Shown here: positions 18,062-27,139 of the stretch, piece after piece | Numbering within the stretch: the first letter of the stretch is position 1 | Layout: each line of letters begins with the position of its first letter | Position numbers and translations under genes: made by a program | DNA from: Trichomonas tenax | Lineage: Eukaryota > Parabasalia > Trichomonadida > Trichomonadidae | Assembly: GCA_023091735.1 (NCBI GenBank) | Contig: JALKBU010000636.1 | Location: 1 to 29,769, forward strand | Direction: 5' to 3' | DNA: 29,769 bases | The notes under the pieces: generated by a model | What the model was told of the DNA's origin: nothing | Databases searched by the model: none | The model's input: the letters and a program-made list of their open reading frames with translations, nothing else

Positions 18062-18618
18062 ATAGATCTGTATTTGTTAACTTCCTTTTTTACATAATTT
18101 TTTATGAAATATTTGATCGAAATCTATTATGCAAATCTCTTTAATCATTGATAGCTGTCTTTGATTCCCTACTATATTTTGGAATGGTTGAAGTTTTGTT
18201 AAAAAACCGAAATATCTTGAGTTTTGATACGGAATCAAGTAAATTTTGCTTAATAAATGATTATAATTTCGTTATTTCTTCAATTTAATATTGTGCTTGA
18301 TGTGAAAAAATGATGTTTTACCAAATATAAACTAAATTTTGGACTATAAGAATTAAATTGGAGTTCCATATGATGAACAGATGATAGCACATTGATGTTT
18401 AGAACTGTTTTAATGATCTAGAACCTCTCTTGTTCAATATTCAAATTCGAAAAATTTATAATATTCTATTTTGCTGATTTTCAAGTGAATTCTGCCCCTA
18501 GACCTGAAATAGTATAATTTCATGTATTTTTAAAAATCAAATATTTCATAAATTCAATAATATTTAAATAAATATTTAATATTTTTCGAATATTTTTTAT
18601 TTTTGGATAAGTCATTTT
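18062..18618. other. Intergenic; initiator of the PMT gene at its end
   Basis: AT-rich with no coding signal. TCATT at 18612-18616 fits the initiator pattern, with A+1 at 18614, only 5 nt before the ATG of the mannosyltransferase. Confidence 0.5.
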
Positions 18619-20373
18619 ATGTTATTGGAGCAAAATGACGAAAACAAAGACTCAAATCAACACGAAAACGCTTTCAATCCAATATATTCAAGCAGAAAGA
18701 TGATATCATCGAAGAATAATATCCAATTATCGCTTAAAAATCGCGTAATAAATCTAAAACGAGATATTTCCATGTTAATAAGCTCAAATTCTTTATTTGA
18801 AGAATATAATGATGAAGGAGAAGAAGAAACCGAAGAAGTTTTCCAAGAAAACGAAATAAATAATTCTCCAAAATATTTTTCTCAGCTTGATGTATTTCTT
18901 TTCTTATTATGCATCTTCTTAGGCATTCTATCGCGCACTTTCACTACAGATGTACCGAATACTTGCACATTCGACGAAACTCATTTTGGAAATTTCACAA
19001 ATTACTATTTAAGGCAAGAATACTTTGTGGATATACATCCACCACTCGGAAAACTCTATTTGGCCCTATTATCGCAACTTCAAAACTATAATGCGACAAC
19101 ATTTTTTAATTCAGCAGAATACACAGAAGTATACTACGTATTGGTTAGATATGGAATAACGAGCTTTTCTTCGTTCGTTCCAAGCCTCGCTTATCTTTCT
19201 TGTCGATTTTTAGGCGTTCCTTTAACAACTTCTTTATTAGGCGCATTTTTGCTATTGTGCGACAACAGCATTGCAGCGGAGGGCAAATTGATACTCACAG
19301 ATGGAATTTTACACTTTATGTCGATGATTGCTGTGTGTTCAACTTGTTATTTGACATATGATGATTCTTTGTTGGCAATTGTTATATGCGGACTCTCTGT
19401 AGGCGCTGCTTGCTCTGTTAAGTACACAGCTGGTGGATTATTGGCACTTCCTGCATTTCAGCAATTTTTCAAATTGACAGGAGGCTCTTTCATTGAACTA
19501 TTCAGACTTCCACCACTTAAAGAAAAACTCTATAAGCATAATTCGAATGATGATGAAGACGAAGACGAAGAAACTTTAATTTCCAGGTTTTTGGGTACAA
19601 AATTTGCAATTTTAGTAGGCAGAGGCATTATAATAGGTTCATGCGCAGTGTCTGTAATGTTGTTTTCTTTCATTGTTCATGTTATAGTTTGCAGATATAA
19701 AAATTATGCAGAGGATGGATTTACCAAAGGCTATGAAGCCTCGCTTCTGTGGCACTGGGAGAAACAGGATCAACGTAGGTTTATTCAAGCCGGCTTATTG
19801 AGAAGAGTTTGGATTTCATTTATATCGATGCATAAGCTCAACAATCAATTTACAAAACTTGGTGGATTCGAATCCAAGTGGTATGAATGGCCATTGGTTC
19901 GTTTTCATACATTAATGTTTCAAAAAACATCAATAGAGGTTGTTTGGCCTCTTCCCAATCCATTCACATACTACTTTTCTGTTGTAGGTGTTATTTTATG
20001 TCTAATTCTTCCAATATTCAATCTTAGAAATGTATCATTGATAACTTGGTCTATGACATACTCAGCAAGTCTATTTCCGTTTATTTTAGTTCCCAGGACC
20101 ACTTATCAGTACCATTACGCAGTTCCTTTAATGATTGGTGTGATTGGGTTTTGTTTCGCGGTAAGCACACTTCCTATGCGTAAATCTCACAAGAGTGCAA
20201 TCTGTTTCGCACTTTGTATCGTTGTATTATGCTTCGGTATCTATTATTTCCCTATTCTTCATTCAATGCCTCAAACAAAGCTCCATCTCAGAGCGTGGAA
20301 GAACTCATTGAGGTTGATATACAACCTGAAGGTTAAATTTGCCTCTGATCAATATACAATAGTTCATGCATAA
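18619..20373 (+). CDS. Protein O-mannosyltransferase family (GT39), MIR-less
   Basis: 584 aa, shorter than fungal or animal PMTs (about 750-900). A hydrophilic acidic N-terminus (1-88) precedes the first membrane segment (about 91-109). The first lumenal loop has the GT39 signature CTFDETHFGNF with the catalytic Asp119-Glu120, then VDIHPPLGKL (138-146). AEGKLILTDGIL follows, as in the family, then several further membrane segments. An acidic loop (DDEDEDEE) precedes the segment before KNYAEDGFTKGYE, and the C-terminal half has GGFESKWYEWPL, matching the SRWYTWP-type motif. Between the two halves, where eukaryotic PMTs carry three MIR domains, there is only a short loop. Known family role: transfer of mannose from dolichyl-phosphate mannose to Ser/Thr in the ER lumen. 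The layout resembles bacterial PMTs or ArnT-like enzymes more than fungal ones. Family call is firm; substrate is inferred. Confidence 0.85.
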   Translation: MLLEQNDENKDSNQHENAFNPIYSSRKMISSKNNIQLSLKNRVINLKRDISMLISSNSLFEEYNDEGEEETEEVFQENEINNSPKYFSQLDVFLFLLCIFLGILSRTFTTDVPNTCTFDETHFGNFTNYYLRQEYFVDIHPPLGKLYLALLSQLQNYNATTFFNSAEYTEVYYVLVRYGITSFSSFVPSLAYLSCRFLGVPLTTSLLGAFLLLCDNSIAAEGKLILTDGILHFMSMIAVCSTCYLTYDDSLLAIVICGLSVGAACSVKYTAGGLLALPAFQQFFKLTGGSFIELFRLPPLKEKLYKHNSNDDEDEDEETLISRFLGTKFAILVGRGIIIGSCAVSVMLFSFIVHVIVCRYKNYAEDGFTKGYEASLLWHWEKQDQRRFIQAGLLRRVWISFISMHKLNNQFTKLGGFESKWYEWPLVRFHTLMFQKTSIEVVWPLPNPFTYYFSVVGVILCLILPIFNLRNVSLITWSMTYSASLFPFILVPRTTYQYHYAVPLMIGVIGFCFAVSTLPMRKSHKSAICFALCIVVLCFGIYYFPILHSMPQTKLHLRAWKNSLRLIYNLKVKFASDQYTIVHA

Positions 20374-20843
20374 TTTTCGTTTTTATTCGTCTTGTTTACT
20401 GACCAATACTAGAAATCTATACTATCCTTCGTCCAGGTAGTTCATATTCAATCAGTTTAACGAAATTAACAGAGACTAAAATTATGATCAAAATTTCATT
20501 AACACAAACCGCTATTAAATCTTTTACTAATCGATAGAAAAAGCTCTGTCCAGACTATTTACCATTATAAATATGTTTTGTTTGTTAATTTTTTTTAAAC
20601 TTTGTTTATTAAAGTCATCATTATCATCTATATCCATCAAAATACTACAGAAATCAAAGAAATAAGATAATAAATAAGTTCTCATTAATGTGAAGCGTTA
20701 AATTGAAAAATATTATATCTCTTAAAGTAAGAATAGAATAACTTTATATCTCTTAAAGCATTCCGTGGATGCAATTATGCCTTATACAAATACAATTAAA
20801 TTTATGCTTTTTTCCAATCAAAAATAAATTTTTGGATGCTAAA
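20374..20843. other. Intergenic, between convergent PMT and thioredoxin genes
   Basis: No gene. The phrase TATATCTCTTAAAG recurs twice (about 20714 and 20745) as a small direct repeat. The rest is AT-rich. Confidence 0.55.
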
Positions 20844-21179
20844 TTAATTCTTATACTGCTCGATTTTTGCCTTGAATTTAGCCATATCCAATCCTGTTAT
20901 GGAGTCGATTTCGTTTAGTTTTCCTCCCTCTTTTCTCACGTATTTAATATGCGGCACAGACCTCACAGAATAGTAATCCGACAATGCGGCGTTCGCGTCG
21001 ATGTCTACTTTATAAAAAAGAACGTTTGGATTCTCTTGTGATATTTTTGGTAATTGTTGTCCCAGTTTTCTGCATGGACCGCACCACGTGGCGAAGAAGT
21101 CCATGACGACCAGCTTGTTCTCGGGAACAGACTCCAGGAATTCTTGATAGTTGCCACTGAAGTTGATGATTTGTTCCAT
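20844..21179 (-). CDS. Thioredoxin
   Basis: 111 aa, the normal length for a single-domain thioredoxin. The active site is TWCGPCRK (W32-C33-G34-P35-C36), preceded by VVMDFFA with the buried Asp27. The cis-proline lies in RSVPHI (Pro76), facing the active site. It reduces protein disulfides and peroxiredoxins, taking electrons from thioredoxin reductase, which matters in a microaerophilic parasite lacking much glutathione chemistry. No signal or hydrogenosomal presequence is visible, so it is probably cytosolic. The start at 21179 gives the standard N-terminus (MEQIINFSG). A GAACGTTT element lies about 35 bp upstream. Confidence 0.96.
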   Translation of the reverse strand: MEQIINFSGNYQEFLESVPENKLVVMDFFATWCGPCRKLGQQLPKISQENPNVLFYKVDIDANAALSDYYSVRSVPHIKYVRKEGGKLNEIDSITGLDMAKFKAKIEQYKN

Positions 21180-21210
21180 TAAAAAATTTGTTTGGGAGAA
21201 ATATATTCAA

Positions 21211-21220
21211 AGAAACGTTC
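21211..21220 (-). promoter_or_regulatory. AACGTT element upstream of thioredoxin
   Basis: The minus strand reads GTGAACGTTTCTTTG here, 32-41 nt before the ATG. It shares GAACGTT with the promoters at 3081 and 24671. No clear TCA initiator lies between it and the ATG. Confidence 0.35.
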
Positions 21221-21223
21221 ACT

Positions 21224-22454
21224 TTTGTTGACCAAACGTCGCAATTTTTGCTTGCTGAGTCTTTCTTTCATGTTTCCAAAATTTGATTTTATATCGTTTT
21301 TGTAAACCACTCAATTATTTGTGAACTCTGAAAACTCATTATTTTTCAAAATCTTCAATAAATTTAATATATACATAATCTGTATAATCTAATTATATTT
21401 TCAATTTGATTATTAACTTATCGACTTAAAATATATTATCTGTATATCATGTATATGCTAAATATTATGAAATTATTGAATTTTGAGGATAATCCAATTT
21501 GATTTTTTTTAAAAAATATTGGCATTTTAGAAAAATGTCTCTGAAATTTGGATTTTGTTTTATGTAAATATATATAATCTGAAATAATCTTCTTTGATTA
21601 TTGTTTTTATTGGTTGCCTGTACTCAAATTCATATGTATAATAAAATTGCCCGATAAATGATACCATTTTATTCGATTTTGAAAATCAATTGAATTAAAA
21701 ATTGAATATTTTTCATAATCTCTATTATATTTTTATAATATATCCAATGTTATGATAATACATAACATTTAAATCATAAAAATTGATTTTGTTGGAGTGG
21801 TCATATAATACATGATATGGAAATCACATTTTACGTATAAATATTGAATTTGGCCGATTTTCAACAAATGTTAGACATCATATTTTTTGCCTCATTTTAT
21901 GATTTTTAGCAATAGATACAGATGTAGATCGTAGTTTTCTTTTAAAATCACAGAAATATTTTTGTTATTCATTTTGGGCTTTTAGATACTATCTATTAGC
22001 TCTTTCTTTCACTTTTTACAATATAATGAAACTTGTTCATCGATTTTTAAAATTTCACGGATTTCAAAAACTCTTCATTGAGCCATGTAATTTAATGGAA
22101 TCAATTCCATGTATCCAAGCGGAATAAGTCATCTCATCAAGACATATCATTTCCCATTTATATCTTTTGTTTTTGAATTACAAGGTTTTAATAAACTTCT
22201 TTCTTCAAAATCATCACTACTACATTGATAATAACATTATTCTTTTAGAAAACATTAAACTAGATTTAGTGATCTATATAGTAAACTAACTTTCATCGCT
22301 ATAAGTTTATTAAATAATGTTTTTGATCAATGAAGATTAGTTCGAGAGTTGAAAAATGAAAAAAAGGAAAAAGAGAGTCGATTTCATATATAATGGAATA
22401 ATAAACAGTTTATACACAAATATATCAATCAAATATTAGAAAACAGACAAATTA
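21224..22454. other. Intergenic, no gene recognised
   Basis: More than 1.2 kb of AT-rich sequence with stops in all frames. Nothing beyond short chance inverted repeats was seen. Confidence 0.55.
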
Positions 22455-24611
22455 TTACATTTTGTAAGGATGGAGAGCCCTGAGAGAGTTAATAACAGAG
22501 AGTGGGATAGGCTTAGTCCTACTGAGTAAGTTTGAAAAGTCAATATTACCAATCGTGCTCAAAGTTCTAACAAATGAAATCCACATATCTTCAGGAACGT
22601 CGCTCTGCTGTAGAGCGGATTCTCTGATCGCGGCAAGGACCTTTGCGAACAACGTCATGTTGCATTTAACGTGAATCTCCCATAATTCGTGGAACAATGG
22701 CGGCAACTCAACATCTTCAAGCAGCATTGGGCTGAATCCATCATAGACCTTTGTAAGCGCAGCAGAAGCAGCTACAGACGAGATGGCCATTTTTGTGACA
22801 TCATCGACCCAAGCAGTCTGTAAAATACTTTCAGCGACACCGACAAGGAGATCGAAGAGGTATTTGTTTGGGAATTTGAAGCCTTCGACAACATTTTCGA
22901 TATCTTTTGTTGAGAAAGCGATTGGATATGAAATTGATGGTTCTCCAAGATCCACCATAACATCAAATATGATACGGAACTTGTAATCCCACTCTATCTT
23001 AAGATAATCTTTGATGCTTGCAACTAAAGCGTCCAATCTCTTCGCAAGCACGTCAACATCGACCTTCCTGAGGTTCTCACTCGGTGCAGTCACTATAACA
23101 TTCGATGTTTCAATCTCCCCCCATGGAACTTCGATATCTTTAGTTCTGTCCCAAGTATCGGCGTCCATAACGTAGCGAGGGAATTCACAGAAGTTGCAGA
23201 ACTTGGCGTGAATGTCATAGCTGATCAATTCCTCTTCTTCGCCGTTCATTAAATAAACAATTCCACCATAAGGAGAACCAACTTTTGTTTCTTCTGTTAT
23301 AACGGGCTCTGTCACCAATGTCGAGGGCCATCTTCCCCACGGCAACTTCTTTGGAAGATTTTTCTCGTTATGACAACCAATCTGAATAAAAGTGCTCGGT
23401 GGAACATTCTCGATGATGACTTCTCCCATGACACCCGCTGGCAGCCACAAACCTGTCGAAGTCCACTCCTGGCTGTTGATCGTCAAATCTATCTCGTAAT
23501 CTCTTAATTCCACGTTACCGGTGATGCCAGGGAATATCTCGAAGCCATCAACAGGCTTTAATAACTCGAGAGGAAGTTTCTGTAAAAGGTCTAAAATCAA
23601 TAATGAAACAGTTGATTGTTGCTGTGTCTGGAAGAGTGTGTTTCCCACAATATAGTTTGTTCTCTTCAAATACGTCCACGAGCAGTCCAATAAATGTGAT
23701 AATCTCGGTGTGTTTTCGTCACCACATGCTAAAACGTAAATTCTCAAGCTTGAAACTAAATCGTTCAACTGGTTCTGGTTTATGTTGTCTGTCTCTATGA
23801 GTCGTTCATATTTATCACTTATTTCCTTGAAAGTCAAATCGTGAGAGAGTTCATAACTTTGTCCAACTTCAATCGTGTCATTTTCGTCTCCGCTGACTAA
23901 ATTTGTGAATCTTATGCCGAACCGCATCAAGAAATCGTTAATATTCGGACTTTCATCGGCTGGATTATAAAATGTTATTAAACCATTTCCGCCTTCAGTA
24001 ACGTAAGCGTATAAGATGTCCATCTGCTCAAGAGACAGCACATAGCTCGTGTTGAGAACGATCACCGAATAATTCTGAAGATTTTGTGGAAAATCAACGC
24101 CGCCTTCGACAAATAAATTCATACATTCGAAAGAGCTTTTGTAGACGCGAATATCGGATCTAGTGAAACCGAGGCAGAATGTCTGTATGAAGGTTTTCTG
24201 TTGTCCTGAGATTGTTCTCGTTATTTGTTTGAATAAAAGTGTTGTATCGTAGTTCTGGAAATTCTGCTGGATTAAATAGTCAATGGAGGACACGCACAAG
24301 CAGGCCCCATTGCCTTTTACCGAACAAGAGATGATCGGAAGTCGAATTTCGCTGCCATCCGGTTCTTCGAGCTTGAAAACAGCTGTTGCGATAGGAAAAG
24401 CACCCTCACCGACACACACTTGGGGGACAAGGTCAGCGGGGTTCGATATTTGCTTGACGCCGGTCGTTATTTGTTGGAATACTTGTTTATCGGTTAAAAC
24501 TTTAACGTGAATGTCGGTAGAGGACGCAACCCTTGAGTCCAGTTTTGGCGCCCTCTTGACACTCCGGTCAGGTTTGTTTGAAATTCGAGAGGTTGAGGGA
24601 TAACAACCCAT
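22455..24611 (-). CDS. M60/TCAF-like protein with predicted lipid-anchored N-terminus
   Basis: 718 aa from ATG 24611. A longer frame exists only by starting at a GTG (24644), which I reject. The chosen start reads MGCYPS: Gly2, Cys3 and Ser6 fit N-myristoylation plus palmitoylation. Residues about 180-220 (YSVIVLNTSYVLSLEQMDIL, then YVTEGGNGLITF) resemble the amidotransferase-like fold seen in TCAF proteins. The M60-like part starts with TSTGLWLPAG (384-393), IQIGCHNEKNL (409-419), KVGSPYGGIVYL (443-454) and PWGEIETSNVIVTAPSENLR (496-515), then ISYPIAF. Active M60 peptidases have HExxH; the aligned stretch here (about 588-600, LLVGVAESIL) lacks it, and FHELWEIH (640-647) does not fit the spacing. 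I infer a non-catalytic, membrane-tethered protein on the cytosolic face, like animal TCAFs. Family call is moderately sure from motifs only. Confidence 0.65.
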   Translation of the reverse strand: MGCYPSTSRISNKPDRSVKRAPKLDSRVASSTDIHVKVLTDKQVFQQITTGVKQISNPADLVPQVCVGEGAFPIATAVFKLEEPDGSEIRLPIISCSVKGNGACLCVSSIDYLIQQNFQNYDTTLLFKQITRTISGQQKTFIQTFCLGFTRSDIRVYKSSFECMNLFVEGGVDFPQNLQNYSVIVLNTSYVLSLEQMDILYAYVTEGGNGLITFYNPADESPNINDFLMRFGIRFTNLVSGDENDTIEVGQSYELSHDLTFKEISDKYERLIETDNINQNQLNDLVSSLRIYVLACGDENTPRLSHLLDCSWTYLKRTNYIVGNTLFQTQQQSTVSLLILDLLQKLPLELLKPVDGFEIFPGITGNVELRDYEIDLTINSQEWTSTGLWLPAGVMGEVIIENVPPSTFIQIGCHNEKNLPKKLPWGRWPSTLVTEPVITEETKVGSPYGGIVYLMNGEEEELISYDIHAKFCNFCEFPRYVMDADTWDRTKDIEVPWGEIETSNVIVTAPSENLRKVDVDVLAKRLDALVASIKDYLKIEWDYKFRIIFDVMVDLGEPSISYPIAFSTKDIENVVEGFKFPNKYLFDLLVGVAESILQTAWVDDVTKMAISSVAASAALTKVYDGFSPMLLEDVELPPLFHELWEIHVKCNMTLFAKVLAAIRESALQQSDVPEDMWISFVRTLSTIGNIDFSNLLSRTKPIPLSVINSLRALHPYKM

Positions 24612-24630
24612 CAGAATCCTATTCCCCGTT

Positions 24631-24680
24631 GTTATGATCGTCACTTTTTTATTGCTTTTTTTTCGTGCAAAATAACGTTC
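24631..24680 (-). promoter_or_regulatory. Promoter of the M60/TCAF-like gene
   Basis: On the minus strand GAACGTTATT (24680-24671) is followed by GATCATAAC, whose TCA(+1)TA fits the initiator, with A+1 at 24635. This gives a 24-nt leader to ATG 24611 and supports that start. The 10-mer is identical to that at 3081-3090. Confidence 0.5.
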
Positions 24681-24842
24681 TTTATCACTCCCATTTTTAT
24701 TCGATTTTTGGATTATACATCATTTGGCATTCCAATTTTAGTAGTATACAGATTGTGATTTTTCGGGGTAATCCAAAAATCTGGCTAAACCCAAGAAATC
24801 CCCACTCTGAGAATATCCATAATCATAACTAATATATGTCAA

Positions 24843-25424
24843 GTACCGAAAAAGTGACACAAAAGTGATATTATCTGACATGTAAAGTTATCAGATTTTC
24901 TAGTTTTATGTGTCAAAATATTAATATTTTTGTCATGTAAAGTCCTATAATCATTCAAATTATGTAATAGTTTTTTTTAAAATTGCATCTGGCGGGAAGA
25001 ACTGGGGACTACATTGACACAGGTACCACGCATGTTAGTAGCTAAACTCACAGATCTTCCTTTCATACGCCATCGTTAAGAAATCAAAAATTTCCACTTC
25101 AGAATGCCTCTGAAGAGCAAAATTAAATGCTTGATTGGGACTTGTAGCCAAGGTACTAGCAATCCAGTCCACAGTTCTTCCTTTCAGACTCGATTTACTC
25201 TACAGAATGCTTCTGAAAGGAAGAACTGTGGACTGGATTGCTAGCATTTTGGCTACTTGTCCCAATCAAACACTTAATTTTTCTTTTCAAAGTAAATTTA
25301 AACAAATATAGGATATCATTCTTCCAATAATCATTTATAATCACATGCCACGTAAATATTTATTTGTCAAATATTCATGTTTACATGTCAAATAATATCA
25401 CTTTTTCGTAACAACTTTCGGTAC
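24843..25424. mobile_element. MITE-like element, 582 bp
   Basis: Ends are GTACCGAAA (24843-24851) and TTTCGGTAC (25416-25424), exact inverted repeats. Inside them AAAAGTGATATTATCTGACA and six further bases (24861-24886) match 25380-25405 in inverted orientation with one mismatch. No ORF is present, so it would be non-autonomous. No clear target-site duplication is seen, although GTAC itself is palindromic. A partial relative of the right end lies at 1849-1895. A long hairpin (25120-25280) occupies its right half. It sits just beyond the truncated 3' end of the dynein fragment. Confidence 0.6.
25120..25280. repeat. Long hairpin, 33-bp perfect core within about 69-bp arms
   Basis: 25156-25188 and 25212-25244 are perfect inverted repeats of 33 bp (core GGAAGAACTGTGGACTGG) with a 23-nt loop. 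Pairing extends outward with mismatches through CTTGATTGGGAC (left) and GTCCCAATCAAA (right) to about 25120 and 25280. A weaker relative of the arm (CACAGATCTTCCTTTCA) lies near 25052. If transcribed it would fold into a dsRNA-like stem. Confidence 0.8.
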
Positions 25425-25534
25425 GCAACAATAACTTCCCTAATAAATATAAAATAAACAATTTTTCTATAATTTGTATCGAAATCCTAACAAATTTTTA
25501 TAAATTGTTATTAAAATATATTGTTTAATTATAA

Positions 25535-27070
25535 TTAAAATTCGACTTTGGAACGACCAGCATAACCCGAGTTCATTATAAGGAAGATAGTGCTTGGATT
25601 CAGCTTGATAATACCATCGAGAAGACGCTGTGCAATAACGGAAAGAAATTCAACTTCGATAGGGTTGAATTCATCGAAGCACGACCAGGCACCTGGAAGA
25701 GCGAGACAACCGGAGATATTACTCATGGACTTGAAGTCGAGGCCTTCGGATCAGTTGAAGACGATGCAGAACTTAGGGAATCACTCAGCAAGATCCTTGA
25801 CTGTTTCTCTCTTACAGGCACCATCTGGGTCTTGAACTTATCGATGTAGTTTGTCTTGAGGATGGCTGCTCGGAAGTAAGAAAGCTGGGCATGAATTGTG
25901 CGACGCATTTCATTATCCATTTCTTTGAGCCATATATCGACACACCAGAGATCTGAACTGGTGCTTCGAACATAGTTACTGCGACTGGCCTTCAGAGTTT
26001 TGGGTGCGTCGAACTTGATAGATGTCATACCGCCGAGTATCTTCTTGAAGTGAGGAAGTATGCACTTTGGACCCTTTTGTTTGAAAAATTACCTCAAGAA
26101 GATTGTCGTTGGAAAGGAAGAAGAAACCTGAGAATGAGTTTGTCTTGGACTGATGTCTCGAGAACCTTCTGGATTTATTTGAGCTTTTCGTTCATCTGCT
26201 TCAAATTTGACCGAACTTGGAAGTCTGGTTGAGGTCATTCCTGATTGAGTCAGAGTCTATGCCACGAGGTAGATCCAGAGACAATGGATCTGCAAGAGGA
26301 GATCTATGAGCTCGAGAATCTTGTGAGGTTCTGCAAGAGGTTGTTAGTGGCTGCCTAATCGAATAGAGAGAAAAATCTTGTGGCCTTCATAGAGCTTAGG
26401 GGTGTCTGATCACGTTCGATCTGATCGAAGATTTTGTCGGAATGGATGATCTTGGAAGCACCTCTATGTGGATCTGTTTCGAAGTGCAAGTTTCCCCAAC
26501 ACTCTGTGATATCGTTTATTCCAATCTGAACTTCATATTCCTTAGTAGCGATCATGGCTATTGTAGCGATGATATCAGCGTGCTTGATCTCATTGACTTT
26601 GGTAATATGCTCCTTCTTGAATGCATCTCTGTGCTGCTCGAGCTGCTTGTCCACTAATGTGACATCCTCATTGAACCCTTTCCATCTCTCGACAAGGTAT
26701 GTCAATTGATCAATTGGGTTAACCAAAGCATCGAAGTTCTCCTGAAGTGGAGCGAAAAGCTTCTTTGCCTGTCTGATGTTCTCCTTGACTTATGCCATGA
26801 ACTGAAGGAGTGCGCCGAGTTGTGGGATGTTTGTTAGTGATAGATTCGAGTTCATCACAAATCTCAGAAGCAATGGCCTCGAGTTCCTTAGTCTTGGATT
26901 CAACTTATTCATTGTATGCCTTCTTATATTCAATGGCTTGTGTGAGAGCGGACAATTCGGCATGAAAATCAAGGATTAATCCAAGCATTGATTACTTGCC
27001 TGTAAGTCAGTAATTATATCGGCGAGCTTGGCAAGCTGTTCACCAATATGTTGGGTCAATATCAATATCA
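25535..27070 (-). pseudogene. Dynein heavy chain fragment, linker to AAA1, decayed
   Basis: Reading the minus strand in changing frames gives dynein heavy chain parts in the correct order: tail/linker start (LAKLADIITDLQ, then KENIRQAKKLFAPLQENFDA and LVERWKGFNEDV), linker signature FFFLSNDNLLEV, then VDIWLKEMDNEMRRTI, then AAA1 (RETVKDLAE, FDEFNPIEVEFLSVIAQ and MNSGYAGRSK). Dynein motors move cargo or axonemal doublets toward microtubule minus ends. Here the Walker A GPAGTGKTET is degraded to PDGACKRET, there are in-frame stops and several frameshifts, and the sequence ends after GYAGRS, before the rest of the AAA ring (most of a roughly 4500-aa protein is missing). It is a dead partial copy. 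Good protein-level conservation suggests fairly recent loss. Confidence 0.85.
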
Positions 27071-27139
27071 ATGAATATAGAAATGTCTTTATTTAGTTAT
27101 GAATTGAATTTTGTGCGTTGGAAAAATAAAAGATTAAAT

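Noticed and set aside
22455..24611. First impression of a Sec23/Sec24-like coat protein
   Set aside because: The zinc finger, trunk and gelsolin motifs are absent, while IQIGCH, SPYGGIVYL and the following block fit M60/TCAF proteins.
24612..24644. Extension of the M60/TCAF-like protein by 11 codons from a GTG
   Set aside because: The start would be GTG, the segment overlaps the likely transcription start, and the ATG at 24611 gives a convincing acylation motif and a normal leader length.
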